A program made the position numbers and the translations under genes. Shown in pieces: positions 1 through 7,770 of a stretch of 64,000 nt of DNA. Every line of letters starts with the position of its first letter. Position 1 is the stretch's first letter. Under the pieces are notes generated by a model. The model was not told where the DNA came from, did not search any database, and saw only the letters and a program-made list of their open reading frames with translations. The stretch is from Aurantimonas marianensis (lineage in GTDB: Bacteria; Pseudomonadota; Alphaproteobacteria; Rhizobiales; Rhizobiaceae), in NCBI RefSeq assembly GCF_024195285.1, contig NZ_JALHBS010000104.1:44312-108311 (forward strand), in the 5' to 3' direction.

Positions 1-472
1 TCGCCCGTGCCTGACGGATCACCGGATAACCGGTGTAATTGTGCGTCAGCACGAAGACGCGCCCGGTGGCGGCGGCGACCCGTTGCAGCTCCAACGCGTC
101 CTCCAGCTTCGCCGTCAGCGGCTTTTCGCAGATGACGTGGATACCGGATTCAAGAAACGTCTTGGCGGGAGAAAAGTGCAGATGGTTGGGCGTGACGATC
201 GCGACGGCTTCGATGCCGTCGTCACGTTCGGCCTCGGCTTCGGCCATCGCCCCGAAATCGGCGTAGGCGCGCGCCGGGTCGATGCCGATCTCGGCACCGG
301 AGGCCGCCGAGCGCTCGGCATCGGAGGAGAAGGCGCCGGCCACGAGCGCGAATTCGCCATCGAGGCGCGCGGCGATCCTGTGGACCGCGCCGATGAAGGC
401 GCCCTGACCGCCGCCCACCATGCCGAGCCGGATCGGCCGCGGCGCCGTCATCGGGTCTGTCGATAAGACCAT
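1..472 (-). CDS. Gfo/Idh/MocA-family oxidoreductase, 3' end outside window
   Basis: The minus strand reads an N-terminal NAD(P)-binding Rossmann domain. It has the glycine motif GMVGGGQGAFIG near the start and the family signature VTPNHLHF followed by CEKPLT about 110-130 residues in, where the lysine is the expected catalytic or cofactor-contacting residue. This family oxidises or reduces sugars, inositols and related polyols in the cytoplasm. The gene runs off the left edge, so the substrate-binding C-terminal domain is not visible. I chose the ATG at 472 because a GGGAG sequence precedes it at good distance; a second in-frame ATG lies at 451. It is downstream of, and codirectional with, the GntR gene at 649-1377 and may be its target. 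The substrate cannot be told. Confidence 0.85.
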   Translation of the reverse strand, partial: MVLSTDPMTAPRPIRLGMVGGGQGAFIGAVHRIAARLDGEFALVAGAFSSDAERSAASGAEIGIDPARAYADFGAMAEAEAERDDGIEAVAIVTPNHLHFSPAKTFLESGIHVICEKPLTAKLEDALELQRVAAATGRVFVLTHNYTGYPVIRQARA

Positions 473-648
473 CTCGTTCTCCCTGTCATCGTCCGCCGAG
501 AGACGCGGCGAGGGCGGATGCCCCAGCGGCTAGCTTCATCCCGCGACTTGCGATGCGGCTCTATCGCCTTGATTCGACTTTCGATCAGCATACCGCCTCT
601 TTCCACTGTCTCGCGGGGTCTTCCATCCCAGCCGCATATCGGCGCGCG

Positions 649-1377
649 TCAGCGAAGATCGGACTGGTAATGAAAGCCGTCGGTCAGGCATCGGGACAGA
701 CGCCACTCGATCGGCGAACCATCGAGCGCGAAGGCGACCCGCTCGATGGACAGAACCGGATGACCGGGCTGGCAGTTCAGCCGCGTGGCGGTGGTCGCGT
801 CGGCGGCGGTCGCCTTGAGCCGTTCCAGAGCCCGCCCGATGGTGATCGAGAAGACCTCCGAATAGAGCGCGTAGACATTGTTCGGCAGGTCGCGGATTTC
901 TCCCAGCGAAGAAAATTTCGTGACGGGCAGGGTGATCTGCTCGGCTATGACCGCCCGACCGCCAAGGTGCCGGACACGGTCGATGCGCCAGACCGCATCG
1001 TTTCGATCGAGCTGCAACGCCTTCGCGGCAGCGCCGTCGGCGCGCCCGCGTGCCCGCGTCAGCACCTGGCTGTCGGGGAACAGGCGGGTGTCGTCGTCGG
1101 CGGCGAGCCGGAAGAACTGGAACAGGATGCGACCTTCCTCCGGGAGAGCGACGAAGGTCCCGCGTCCTTGCCGCCGAATCAGCAGATGCTCGGCCGCCAT
1201 CGCGTCGAGTGCCTTGCGAACGGTCCCCTGACTGACGCCGAGATCGGCCGCGATCTGGAATTCGCTCGGCAGCATCAGGCCCGGCGTCCACACGCCGTCG
1301 ATCAGCCGGCGGACCAGGGTCTCGCGCACCTGCTGATAGAGCGGTCTGAACGCTGGGGCCTTCTCTCCGTCGGTCAT
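649..1377 (-). CDS. GntR-family regulator, HutC type (UTRA ligand domain)
   Basis: A 242-residue transcription factor. Residues about 10-75 form the GntR winged helix, with LPSEFQIAADLGVSQGTVRKAL as the helix-turn-helix region and the wing RRQGRGTFV. Residues about 95-235 fit the UTRA effector-binding domain (VWRIDRVR, ending in HPVLSIERVAFALDGSPIEW and a final FHYQSDLR). HutC-type regulators usually repress a neighbouring catabolic operon and are released by its substrate or an intermediate. The gene is divergent from suyA with 175 bases between the two starts, and a 14-bp palindrome lies in that gap, so control of the sulfolactate operon is the simplest inference. The gene at 1-472 is also downstream of it. 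In known sulfolactate clusters the regulator is of another family, so this assignment rests on position only. Confidence 0.88.
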   Translation of the reverse strand: MTDGEKAPAFRPLYQQVRETLVRRLIDGVWTPGLMLPSEFQIAADLGVSQGTVRKALDAMAAEHLLIRRQGRGTFVALPEEGRILFQFFRLAADDDTRLFPDSQVLTRARGRADGAAAKALQLDRNDAVWRIDRVRHLGGRAVIAEQITLPVTKFSSLGEIRDLPNNVYALYSEVFSITIGRALERLKATAADATTATRLNCQPGHPVLSIERVAFALDGSPIEWRLSRCLTDGFHYQSDLR

Positions 1378-1417
1378 TAGTTACCGCCCAATTTTTTCGC
1401 CGGACCAGCTAATCGGC

Positions 1418-1459
1418 TTGACATGAACCTGTAAAGATAATTTATGTCTTATATAAGAC
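1418..1459 (+). promoter_or_regulatory. Candidate suyA promoter with palindromic operator
   Basis: A TTGACA box at 1418-1423 is followed after 17 bases by TTTATG (1441-1446), a plausible weak -10. A perfect 14-bp palindrome, GTCTTATATAAGAC, covers 1446-1459 and would overlap the -10 end and the transcription start. Its GT...AC half-sites agree with the kind of site bound by HutC-type GntR proteins, and the divergent gene at 649-1377 encodes one. The palindrome is seen directly; its role is inferred. Confidence 0.55.
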
Positions 1460-1552
1460 TTACCGATATCGCCATTGGCCTTTCCGCTTGGGGGCGGCTC
1501 GATCGGCTGCTTCTCACCTAGGCATCAACTGTAAACCTCGGAGGAATCAATC

Positions 1553-1840
1553 ATGGGCATCCCGCAACTGCTCGTCCACGATCACAAGGACAATGTCGGT
1601 GTCGTCGTCGTGGAGGACCTCAAGGCAGGCACCGAGATGCTGTGTGTCGTGACCGCCGACAATTCCTCGTTCAAGCTGACCTGCAACGACGACGTGCCGA
1701 TCGGCCACAAGGTCGCGCTCAAGGATCTTTCGGCGGGCGATACGGCGATCAAATACGGCGAGGATATCGGCCGCATGAAGGCGGACGTGAAGAAGGGCGG
1801 GCACGTCCACGTCCACAATCTGAAGACCAATCGCTGGTGA
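1553..1840 (+). CDS. suyA: (2R)-sulfolactate sulfo-lyase, small subunit SuyA (SAF domain)
   Basis: A 95-residue protein with the SAF/UxaA N-terminal fold. It begins MGIPQLLVHDHKDNVGVVV and ends with the histidine-rich GGHVHVHNLKTNRW typical of the small subunit of altronate-dehydratase-like lyases. SuyA pairs with SuyB to cleave (R)-3-sulfolactate to pyruvate and sulfite in the cytoplasm. The partner gene is directly downstream, and the next two genes are the dehydrogenases known from sulfolactate degradation, which favours SuyA over UxaA. A strong ribosome site (GGAGGAATCAATC before the ATG) fixes the start. As a stand-alone protein the fold could equally be an altronate or galactarate dehydratase small subunit. 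Confidence 0.85.
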   Translation: MGIPQLLVHDHKDNVGVVVVEDLKAGTEMLCVVTADNSSFKLTCNDDVPIGHKVALKDLSAGDTAIKYGEDIGRMKADVKKGGHVHVHNLKTNRW

Positions 1841-1849
1841 TGGTTTGAC

Positions 1850-1870
1850 CGGCAGCGGCCAAGGCTGCCG
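1850..1870 (+). other. Hairpin between suyA and suyB
   Basis: CGGCAGC (1850-1856) pairs with GCTGCCG (1864-1870) around a 7-base loop. A C-rich stretch and TTTT follow some 12 bases later. It is too far from the T run for a standard terminator, but it could set the suyA/suyB ratio by partial termination or by protecting the mRNA end. Confidence 0.4.
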
Positions 1871-1912
1871 CGGCCGCCCCCCTTTTCCCTTCAGTTCAAG
1901 GAAGACGTTCTC

Positions 1913-3091
1913 ATGCCGATCAACACCAATCGCAAGTTCATGGGCTATCGCCGCGAAAACGGTCGCGTGGGTGTGCGCAATCACATCGTGATCCTGCCCG
2001 TCGACGACATCTCCAACGCCTGCTGCGAGGCGGTCGCCAACAACATCAAGGGCACGCTCGCCCTGCCGCACTCGTATGGCCGGCTGCAGTTCGGAGCGGA
2101 TCTCGACCTGCATTTCCGCACCATGATCGGCACCGGCGCGAATCCGAACGTCGCCGCCTGCATCGTGGTCGGGATCGAGCCGGGCTGGACGCAGAAGATC
2201 GCCGACGGCATCGCCGAAACCGGCAAGCCCGTCGCCGCCTTCTCGATCGAGCAGAACGGCGATCTGAAGACGATCATGGACGTCTCTCGCAAGGCCAAGG
2301 AATTCGTCCAGTGGGCGACCGAGCAGCAGCGCGTCGAATGCGACGTGTCCGAACTCTGGGTCTCGACCAAATGCGGCGAGAGCGACACCACGACGGGTCT
2401 CGGCTCCTGCCCGACCGTCGGCAACATGTACGACAAGCTGATTCCCGAGGGCATCTACGGCGTCTTCGGCGAAACCTCGGAAATCACCGGGGCCGAGCAC
2501 ATCTGCAAGGAACGCGCGGTCGACGCCGAGACCGGCGAGCGCTGGTACAAGATGTGGAAGGCCTATCAGGACGACGTCATCTTCGCCCACGCCACCGACG
2601 ATTTGTCGGACAGCCAGCCGACCAAGGGCAATATCGAGGGCGGCCTGTCGACGATCGAGGAAAAGGCGCTCGGCAATCTGGAGAAGATCGGCCGCGAGTG
2701 TAAGTTCATCGACATTCTCGAACCGGCCGAAGCACCACAGAAGGGCAACGGCCTCTATTTCATGGATACCTCGTCGGCGGCGGCCGAATGCGTGACGCTG
2801 ATGGCGGCGGCGGGCTACGTCATCCACACCTTCCCGACCGGCCAGGGCAACGTTGTCGGCAATCCGATCGTCCCGGTGATCAAGCTCACCGCCAATCCGC
2901 GCACCGTCCGCACCATGTCCGAGCATGTCGACGTGGACGTTTCCGGCATCCTGCGCCGCGACAAGACCATCGACCAGGCCGGTGACGATCTGATCGAATG
3001 CATCATGCGCACGGCGAACGGCCGGGTGACGGCGGCCGAAGCGCTGGGGCATCGCGAATTCGTTATGACCAAGCTCTATCGCAGCGCCTGA
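1913..3091 (+). CDS. suyB: (2R)-sulfolactate sulfo-lyase, large subunit SuyB
   Basis: A 392-residue protein of the UxaA/GarD C-terminal lyase family, an iron-dependent class. It opens with [24 protein letters not shown], the family's start signature. It carries [23 protein letters not shown] near residues 150-170 and [31 protein letters not shown] near 280-310; the conserved cysteines there are candidate metal ligands. With SuyA it desulfonates (R)-sulfolactate to pyruvate plus sulfite. The length and motifs fit SuyB better than altronate dehydratase, whose large subunit is longer, and the flanking slcC and comC genes support this. The released sulfite needs export or oxidation; no sulfite exporter or sulfite dehydrogenase gene is visible in this window. 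Confidence 0.85.
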   Translation: MPINTNRKFMGYRRENGRVGVRNHIVILPVDDISNACCEAVANNIKGTLALPHSYGRLQFGADLDLHFRTMIGTGANPNVAACIVVGIEPGWTQKIADGIAETGKPVAAFSIEQNGDLKTIMDVSRKAKEFVQWATEQQRVECDVSELWVSTKCGESDTTTGLGSCPTVGNMYDKLIPEGIYGVFGETSEITGAEHICKERAVDAETGERWYKMWKAYQDDVIFAHATDDLSDSQPTKGNIEGGLSTIEEKALGNLEKIGRECKFIDILEPAEAPQKGNGLYFMDTSSAAAECVTLMAAAGYVIHTFPTGQGNVVGNPIVPVIKLTANPRTVRTMSEHVDVDVSGILRRDKTIDQAGDDLIECIMRTANGRVTAAEALGHREFVMTKLYRSA

Positions 3092-3099
3092 GCTGTCGT

Positions 3100-3128
3100 C
3101 GCCGGGTGCCTCCACGGAGCGCCCGGCG
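3100..3128 (+). other. Hairpin between suyB and slcC
   Basis: CGCCGGGTGC (3100-3109) pairs with GCGCCCGGCG (3119-3128) with a single T-G wobble and a 9-base loop. No T run follows. Like the hairpin between suyA and suyB, it sits between two genes of one operon and could stabilise the upstream message or cut expression of the downstream genes. Confidence 0.45.
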
Positions 3129-3192
3129 TGATACCTGTTCGGCGGCCGTCTCGTCAGAGGCGGCCGCCACCGCTTTTGTGGAGGGGAGCCCA

Positions 3193-4125
3193 TTGCCCGA
3201 GATTGTCATTGCCGAGTTCATGGACGAGGCCGCGGTCGATCAGATCCGGGCCCGGCATGAAACCCTCTACGATCCGCAACTCGTCGATCGCCCGGACGAC
3301 CTGGTCGCCGCGGTTGCCGGGGCCAGCGCCCTCGTCGTGCGGAACAGGACCAGGGTCACCGCCGCGCTGCTGGCCGCCGCCCCCGGCCTTCGCTGTGTCG
3401 GGCGTCTTGGCGTCGGCCTCGACAACATCGAGCTCGATGCCTGCAAGGCGCGCGGCGTGACGGTCTATCCGGCCTCCGGCGCCAACGACGTCGCCGTCGC
3501 CGAATATGTCGTGACCACGGCGCTGGTGCTGTTGCGGCGCGCCTATGACGCGACCGAGGACGTGATTGCCGGAAACTGGCCGCGCCAGCAATCGATCGGC
3601 CGGGAAGGGCAGGGCAAGCGTCTCGGGCTGGTCGGCTACGGCTCGATCGCCCGGCAGACGGCCGCGCGGGCGCGGGTTTTCGGCTTTTCGATCGCCGCCT
3701 TCGATCCGTTTTTGCCGGAGGGCGACGCCGCCTGGGCCGATGCCGAACGGCACGGCCTCGACGATCTGCTGCGCAACTCGGATGTGGTCAGCCTGCATGT
3801 ACCGCTGACCGACGCGACCCGCCACATGATCGGCGCGCAGGCGCTGTCGCTCATGAGGGCCGATGCGATCCTGATCAATTCGGCGCGTGGCGGCGTCGTC
3901 GACGAAACGGCGTTGGCCGAGGCGCTGCGGGAGGGCAGGCTCGGCGGCGCGGCACTCGACGTGTTCGAGACCGAGCCGCTGACGGCCGAAGCGGGCCGCG
4001 TTTTCGCCGGCCTGGCCAATCTCATCCTGACGCCGCACATCGCCGGCGTCACCGACGAATCGAATGTCAGGGTCAGCCGGGTGACGGCTGACAACATCCT
4101 GCGCCATCTGGAGACGCGTTCGTGA
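3193..4125 (+). CDS. slcC: (S)-sulfolactate dehydrogenase-like D-2-hydroxyacid dehydrogenase
   Basis: A 310-residue NAD-dependent D-isomer-specific 2-hydroxyacid dehydrogenase of the SerA type. Visible are the Rossmann motif GLVGYGSIARQTAARA, the Arg-containing NSARGGVVDETAL, the active-site Glu in VFETEPL, and the catalytic His in TPHIAGVT. In sulfolactate degraders SlcC oxidises (S)-sulfolactate to sulfopyruvate. Here it follows suyB and overlaps comC by four bases, the same gene set as in Chromohalobacter salexigens. The start chosen is the TTG at 3193 behind GGAGGGGAG; the open frame continues upstream into the suyB end but without a ribosome site. On sequence alone it could be a phosphoglycerate or glyoxylate-type dehydrogenase; the operon decides the call. 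Confidence 0.78.
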   Translation: MPEIVIAEFMDEAAVDQIRARHETLYDPQLVDRPDDLVAAVAGASALVVRNRTRVTAALLAAAPGLRCVGRLGVGLDNIELDACKARGVTVYPASGANDVAVAEYVVTTALVLLRRAYDATEDVIAGNWPRQQSIGREGQGKRLGLVGYGSIARQTAARARVFGFSIAAFDPFLPEGDAAWADAERHGLDDLLRNSDVVSLHVPLTDATRHMIGAQALSLMRADAILINSARGGVVDETALAEALREGRLGGAALDVFETEPLTAEAGRVFAGLANLILTPHIAGVTDESNVRVSRVTADNILRHLETRS

Positions 4126-5117
4126 CCGGGATGCTGTCGATCGCCGAAGCCGAAACGCTGGCCTCCGAGGCGCTCCAACGCGCCTCGACCGGCCCGTCGC
4201 AGGCCGCCTCGGTTGCGCGCGGGCTCGTCGCCGCGGAAGCCGCGGGGCAGAGCGGACACGGGCTGCGGCGCCTCGTCGCCTATTGCGCGCAAGCCAGGGC
4301 CGGAAAGGTCGCCGGCGCGGTGGTTCCGCAAGCCGAGCGGACCCGGTCGGCACTGCTGCGCATCGACGCCGGCAACGGCTTCGCCTTTCCCGCGCTCGAT
4401 CTCGCCGTGGACCAGCTTCCGGCCATTGTCAGGGAGACGGGGGTGGCGAGCGCCGCCATTCATCGCTCGCATCATGCCGGTGTTCTCGGCCTGACGGTTG
4501 AGCGCTTCGCCGAGGTCGGCCTCGTCGCCCTGATGATGGCGAATTCGCCGGGTGCGATGGCGCCGTGGGGTGGCACACGCGCCCTGTTCGGCACCAACCC
4601 GATCGCCTTCGCCGCGCCCTTGGGCGACCGTGAGCCGATCGTCATCGATCTGTCCCTGTCGAAGATCGCGCGCGGCAAGGTCATGGCCGCCAAGCAGAAG
4701 GGTGTTGCCATTCCCGAAGGCTGGGCGCTGGACAGTGCCGGACAGCCGACGACCGATCCCGACGCGGCGCTATCCGGGACCATGTTGCCGATGGGAGATG
4801 CCAAGGGTGCCGCGCTCGCCCTGGTCGTGGAAATGCTGTCGGCCGGACTGACCGGCGCGAACTACGCCTATGAGGCAAGTTCCCTGTTCGACGACAAGGG
4901 GCCGCCGCCGGGACTGGGCCAGTGGATCCTCGTTATCGATCCGGTGGCGATGGGCGGCGATCGCGCCGTTGAGCGTCTGGCCGCGTTGGTCGGGGAAATC
5001 AGCGCCGAGTCGGGAACCCGGATTCCGGGCCGCAAGGGCCGCGCGGCACGGCGCGAAGCCCTTGAAACCGGTATCGCCGTCGAGGACGATCTGCTGGCCG
5101 CGATCCGCGCGATGTGA
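4122..5117 (+). CDS. comC: (R)-sulfolactate dehydrogenase-like Ldh2-family oxidoreductase
   Basis: A 331-residue member of the malate/L-lactate/sulfolactate dehydrogenase family, an unusual NAD(P)-binding fold. It shows QSGHGLRRL near the N-terminus, the catalytic-His region HRSHHAGVLG, MANSPGAMAPWGGTRALFGTNP, and the lysine-rich IARGKVMAAKQKG loop. ComC interconverts sulfopyruvate and (R)-sulfolactate; with SlcC it acts as a two-enzyme racemase that feeds SuyAB. It starts with GTG inside the slcC stop (GTGA, four-base overlap), so the two are translationally coupled. The same family also makes sulfolactate for coenzyme M in methanogens and acts on malate or ureidoglycolate elsewhere; the operon supports the sulfolactate role. 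Confidence 0.78.
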   Translation: MTGMLSIAEAETLASEALQRASTGPSQAASVARGLVAAEAAGQSGHGLRRLVAYCAQARAGKVAGAVVPQAERTRSALLRIDAGNGFAFPALDLAVDQLPAIVRETGVASAAIHRSHHAGVLGLTVERFAEVGLVALMMANSPGAMAPWGGTRALFGTNPIAFAAPLGDREPIVIDLSLSKIARGKVMAAKQKGVAIPEGWALDSAGQPTTDPDAALSGTMLPMGDAKGAALALVVEMLSAGLTGANYAYEASSLFDDKGPPPGLGQWILVIDPVAMGGDRAVERLAALVGEISAESGTRIPGRKGRAARREALETGIAVEDDLLAAIRAM

Positions 5118-5174
5118 GGGCGACGATCGAGGCGGTGTGATCGAATCGAAATCGATTGCGGCGCAAGTGGTCGG

Positions 5175-5906
5175 TCAGAATGGAATTTCGTCGTCGTCCA
5201 TTTTTTCTATAGCTGAGTGGAAACCGCCACTTTGTTGCGGAGATGGGAGCGATTTGATTTGTAGGCCACCATTCAGGCGGGCAAACTCTTTATTTTCGGC
5301 TTCCTTATCTACGCCAACTAGCTTTAAAATATTAGTTATTGCTTGTGGATATACGGACGCCACGACTGCAGAATGAACGCCGAACATTCCAATGTGTGAT
5401 AATATCACCATTGCCTTTTTGATATCAAAGCGACCCCTGTGCAGTTCAGAACGCAAAAGTTCTAATTTATCTAATAGATCTTTTATCTTGAATTTTGGGA
5501 GGTCGCTGTTTGATATTGCGTCACGTAATTTAGATATTTCGATTTCAATTAGAGATTTTGTTCTATTGGCGAGTTTTGCGGTGTCTTTTTGGTGAATGCG
5601 TGATTTACTCGCTCTTATTTCTGCAGTTTTAGCTACGACCTTCATGATAAATTTATCAAAATTTTCGCTAAAATCTGAGAAGCTCTCGTGAAATTGTATC
5701 TCGTCGTCCAATCCAATTGACTTGGCCGCGCCAACGATCGTGGCGACATACTCAAGTCTGATCTGGCTATCATAGATATTGTTATGAGACTGGGACGTGA
5801 TTTCTGCCATGCGTCGGCGGCAAAGGCTCTCTATAGCAGCGAATTTCAGCTCATCATCTTCGGGAAGGTCATCATAATCTTCTTCCCGCATAAGCTCGTA
5901 TTCCAT
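5175..5906 (-). CDS. Unknown AT-rich protein with SSB-like C-terminal tip
   Basis: A 243-residue protein I do not recognise. Its DNA is markedly AT-rich (frequent AAA, ATT, TTA codons) in contrast to the GC-rich genes on both sides, so it probably arrived by transfer. The first ~20 residues are very acidic (EEDYDDLPEDDEL). Residues about 35-200 look mainly helical with many charged residues, with one hydrophobic stretch (GMFGVHSAVVASVYPQAI). A likely disordered linker rich in S, P, Q and G leads to the terminal residues MDDDEIPF. That ending closely resembles the tip of bacterial SSB, which recruits repair and replication proteins, but there is no OB-fold here. The ATG at 5906 has AGAGGA four bases upstream; an upstream in-frame TTG at 5957 lacks such support. 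Confidence 0.75.
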   Translation of the reverse strand: MEYELMREEDYDDLPEDDELKFAAIESLCRRRMAEITSQSHNNIYDSQIRLEYVATIVGAAKSIGLDDEIQFHESFSDFSENFDKFIMKVVAKTAEIRASKSRIHQKDTAKLANRTKSLIEIEISKLRDAISNSDLPKFKIKDLLDKLELLRSELHRGRFDIKKAMVILSHIGMFGVHSAVVASVYPQAITNILKLVGVDKEAENKEFARLNGGLQIKSLPSPQQSGGFHSAIEKMDDDEIPF

Positions 5907-6033
5907 ACTGTCCTCTGCGTCGGTGGAGATTCGAGCGAAGGATATATTATTTCTCAATATCCGCTAGCATTCAATCATGTCATTGACGAGCAACGTTCGA
6001 TCGATCGAGCCGTCAGTCGATGTGCGAAATTGC

Positions 6034-7203
6034 TCAGTCCAGCAGCTCCCGCTTGAACAGCTCATAAAGCGCCGCCTTCGCCTCGAAGCCGACGCCCGGA
6101 ACGTCCGGCAGTCCGACGCGGCTGTCCCGCACCTCGGTCGCGTCGGCGAAGCCACCGAAGGGCTGGAACACGTCCGGATAGGATTCATTGCCGCCGAGAT
6201 GCAGGCCGGCGGCGATGTTGAGCGACATCTGATGGCCGCCATGCGGCACCACCCGGCGGCTCGACCAGCCGTTCTCCTTCAGCATGTCGAGCGTCCGCAT
6301 ATATTCGACGAGCCCGTAGGAGAGGGCGCAGTCGAATTGCAGGACGTCGCGGTCCGGCCGCATGCCGCCATGGCGGATCAGATTGCGCGCGTCCTGCATG
6401 GAGAAGAGGTTCTCGCCGGTGGCCATCCGGCCGCTGTAATGGTCGGCCAGTTCCGCCTGCAGGGCATAATCGAGCGGGTCGCCGGCTTCCTCGTACCAGT
6501 AGAGATCGTAGGGCTCGAGCGCCTTGGCGTAGGCGATGGCCGTCGAAAGGTCGAACCGGCCATTGGCGTCGACGCAGAGATTTTGTCCCTCGCCGACGAC
6601 GGCGAGCGCGGCCTCGACGCGCTTCAGATCCTCATTCAGCGGCGCGAGGCCGATCTTCATCTTGCAGACCCGGTAGCCGCGGTCGCGATAGGACCGCATC
6701 TCGTCCTTCAGACCCTCGATCTCCTTGCCGGGATGATAATAGCCGCCAGCCGCGTAGACCCAGACGCTGTCGTCGGCCTCGCCACCCCGGTAGCGGTCCG
6801 CCAGAAGCCGGTAGAGCGGCTTGCCTTCGATCTTGGCAACCGCGTCCCACACCGCCATGTCGATCGTCCCGACCGCCACCGAGCGCTCGCCGTGACCGCC
6901 CGGCTTCTCGTTGGTCATCATCGTCTGCCAGATCGCGAACGGATCGAGATTGTCGTTCTCGCGGTCGATCAGCGTCTCCGGATCGGCTTCCATCAGCCGC
7001 GGGATGAAGCGTTCGCGCATCAGAGCGCCCTGGCCGTAGCGCCCGTTCGAATTGAAGCCGAAGCCGACGACCGGCTTGCCGTCGCGAATCCGGTCGGTGA
7101 CCACCGCGACGACGGAGCAGGTCATCTTGGAAAAATCGATGAAGGCGTTGGCGATCGGACTGGCGATCGAGACGGTCTTTTCCCGGATCTCGGTGATACG
7201 CAT
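6034..7203 (-). CDS. tarD: D-tartrate dehydratase (enolase superfamily)
   Basis: A 389-residue mandelate-racemase-type enolase-superfamily enzyme. The barrel shows the K-x-K motif (CKMKIG, Lys183), metal ligands in CVDANGRF, WYEEAGD and ATGEN, and the catalytic His321 in VVPHGGHQ. The Lys and His positions lie within one residue of those I recall for Bradyrhizobium japonicum D-tartrate dehydratase (184 and 322), and the overall length is the same. The reaction is loss of water from D-tartrate to give oxaloacetate. It is the distal gene of a minus-strand unit behind the TctC-TctA-TctB transporter, which would import the substrate. Other hydroxy-diacid dehydratases of this superfamily remain possible. 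Confidence 0.78.
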   Translation of the reverse strand: MRITEIREKTVSIASPIANAFIDFSKMTCSVVAVVTDRIRDGKPVVGFGFNSNGRYGQGALMRERFIPRLMEADPETLIDRENDNLDPFAIWQTMMTNEKPGGHGERSVAVGTIDMAVWDAVAKIEGKPLYRLLADRYRGGEADDSVWVYAAGGYYHPGKEIEGLKDEMRSYRDRGYRVCKMKIGLAPLNEDLKRVEAALAVVGEGQNLCVDANGRFDLSTAIAYAKALEPYDLYWYEEAGDPLDYALQAELADHYSGRMATGENLFSMQDARNLIRHGGMRPDRDVLQFDCALSYGLVEYMRTLDMLKENGWSSRRVVPHGGHQMSLNIAAGLHLGGNESYPDVFQPFGGFADATEVRDSRVGLPDVPGVGFEAKAALYELFKRELLD

Positions 7204-7272
7204 GATGAAGCTTTCAGGATGGAAAGACGGTGGACACTGACCGCGACAGCCGCGATCGCGGACGACCCGGCC

Positions 7273-7770
7273 TTAGAAGAACAGGCCGCGTGGCATCGGG
7301 ATCAGCAGGACGTTGGCCATGATCAGATAGAAGCCTGTCAGGACGATGATCCCCATCGCGACCAGCATCGCGCCTTCGCGCGGCGTGACGCGCTCATGGC
7401 TGGCGACGGCCATGATGGCGAAGAAGGCGATGAGGCTGGCGACGAAGAATCCGAGGATCGGAATCAGCACGACCCACGCGGCCATGGCGACCAGAAAGCC
7501 GATGCGGCGCGGCATCGACCCTTGCGTCGGCTCCGTCTCGCTGGCCGTTCCATCGGCCGCCTCGACGGACGGGCACCGAGCCGCGATGACGAAATTGCGG
7601 ACGATCAGGATCGCCGAGAACACGATCATCGCGGCCGAGATGGTGATCGGAAAAACCGAACCCATCGGCGTCATCCGGTCGGTCTGAAGGATCAGTACCA
7701 CGCCGAGACCGACGAACAGGGCCGCGGCGACGGTTCCCGGAACGTCGTGCGGTTTTCTAATGACGGCCAT
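7273..7770 (-). CDS. TctB-type small membrane subunit of a TTT transporter
   Basis: A 165-residue membrane protein with about four hydrophobic segments: VAAALFVGLGVVLIL, ITISAAMIVFSAILIV, AMAAWVVLIPILGFFVASLIAFFAIM and LVAMGIIVLTGFYLIMANVLL. The length, topology and place directly after tctA fit the poorly conserved TctB subunit of tripartite tricarboxylate transporters. It overlaps the end of tctA by 14 bases. It works in the inner membrane with TctA, driven by an ion gradient, to take up carboxylates delivered by the periplasmic TctC protein. Confidence 0.82.
   Translation of the reverse strand: MAVIRKPHDVPGTVAAALFVGLGVVLILQTDRMTPMGSVFPITISAAMIVFSAILIVRNFVIAARCPSVEAADGTASETEPTQGSMPRRIGFLVAMAAWVVLIPILGFFVASLIAFFAIMAVASHERVTPREGAMLVAMGIIVLTGFYLIMANVLLIPMPRGLFF

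Noticed and set aside
1553..3091. Calling suyA/suyB altronate dehydratase (uxaA)
   Set aside because: The fold family is the same, but the split into two short subunits and the slcC/comC genes in the same operon fit sulfolactate sulfo-lyase; no hexuronate genes are near.
1547..3193. Long antisense frame over suyA and suyB
   Set aside because: Same GC effect; the plus-strand proteins have clear family motifs and ribosome sites, the antisense translation has none.
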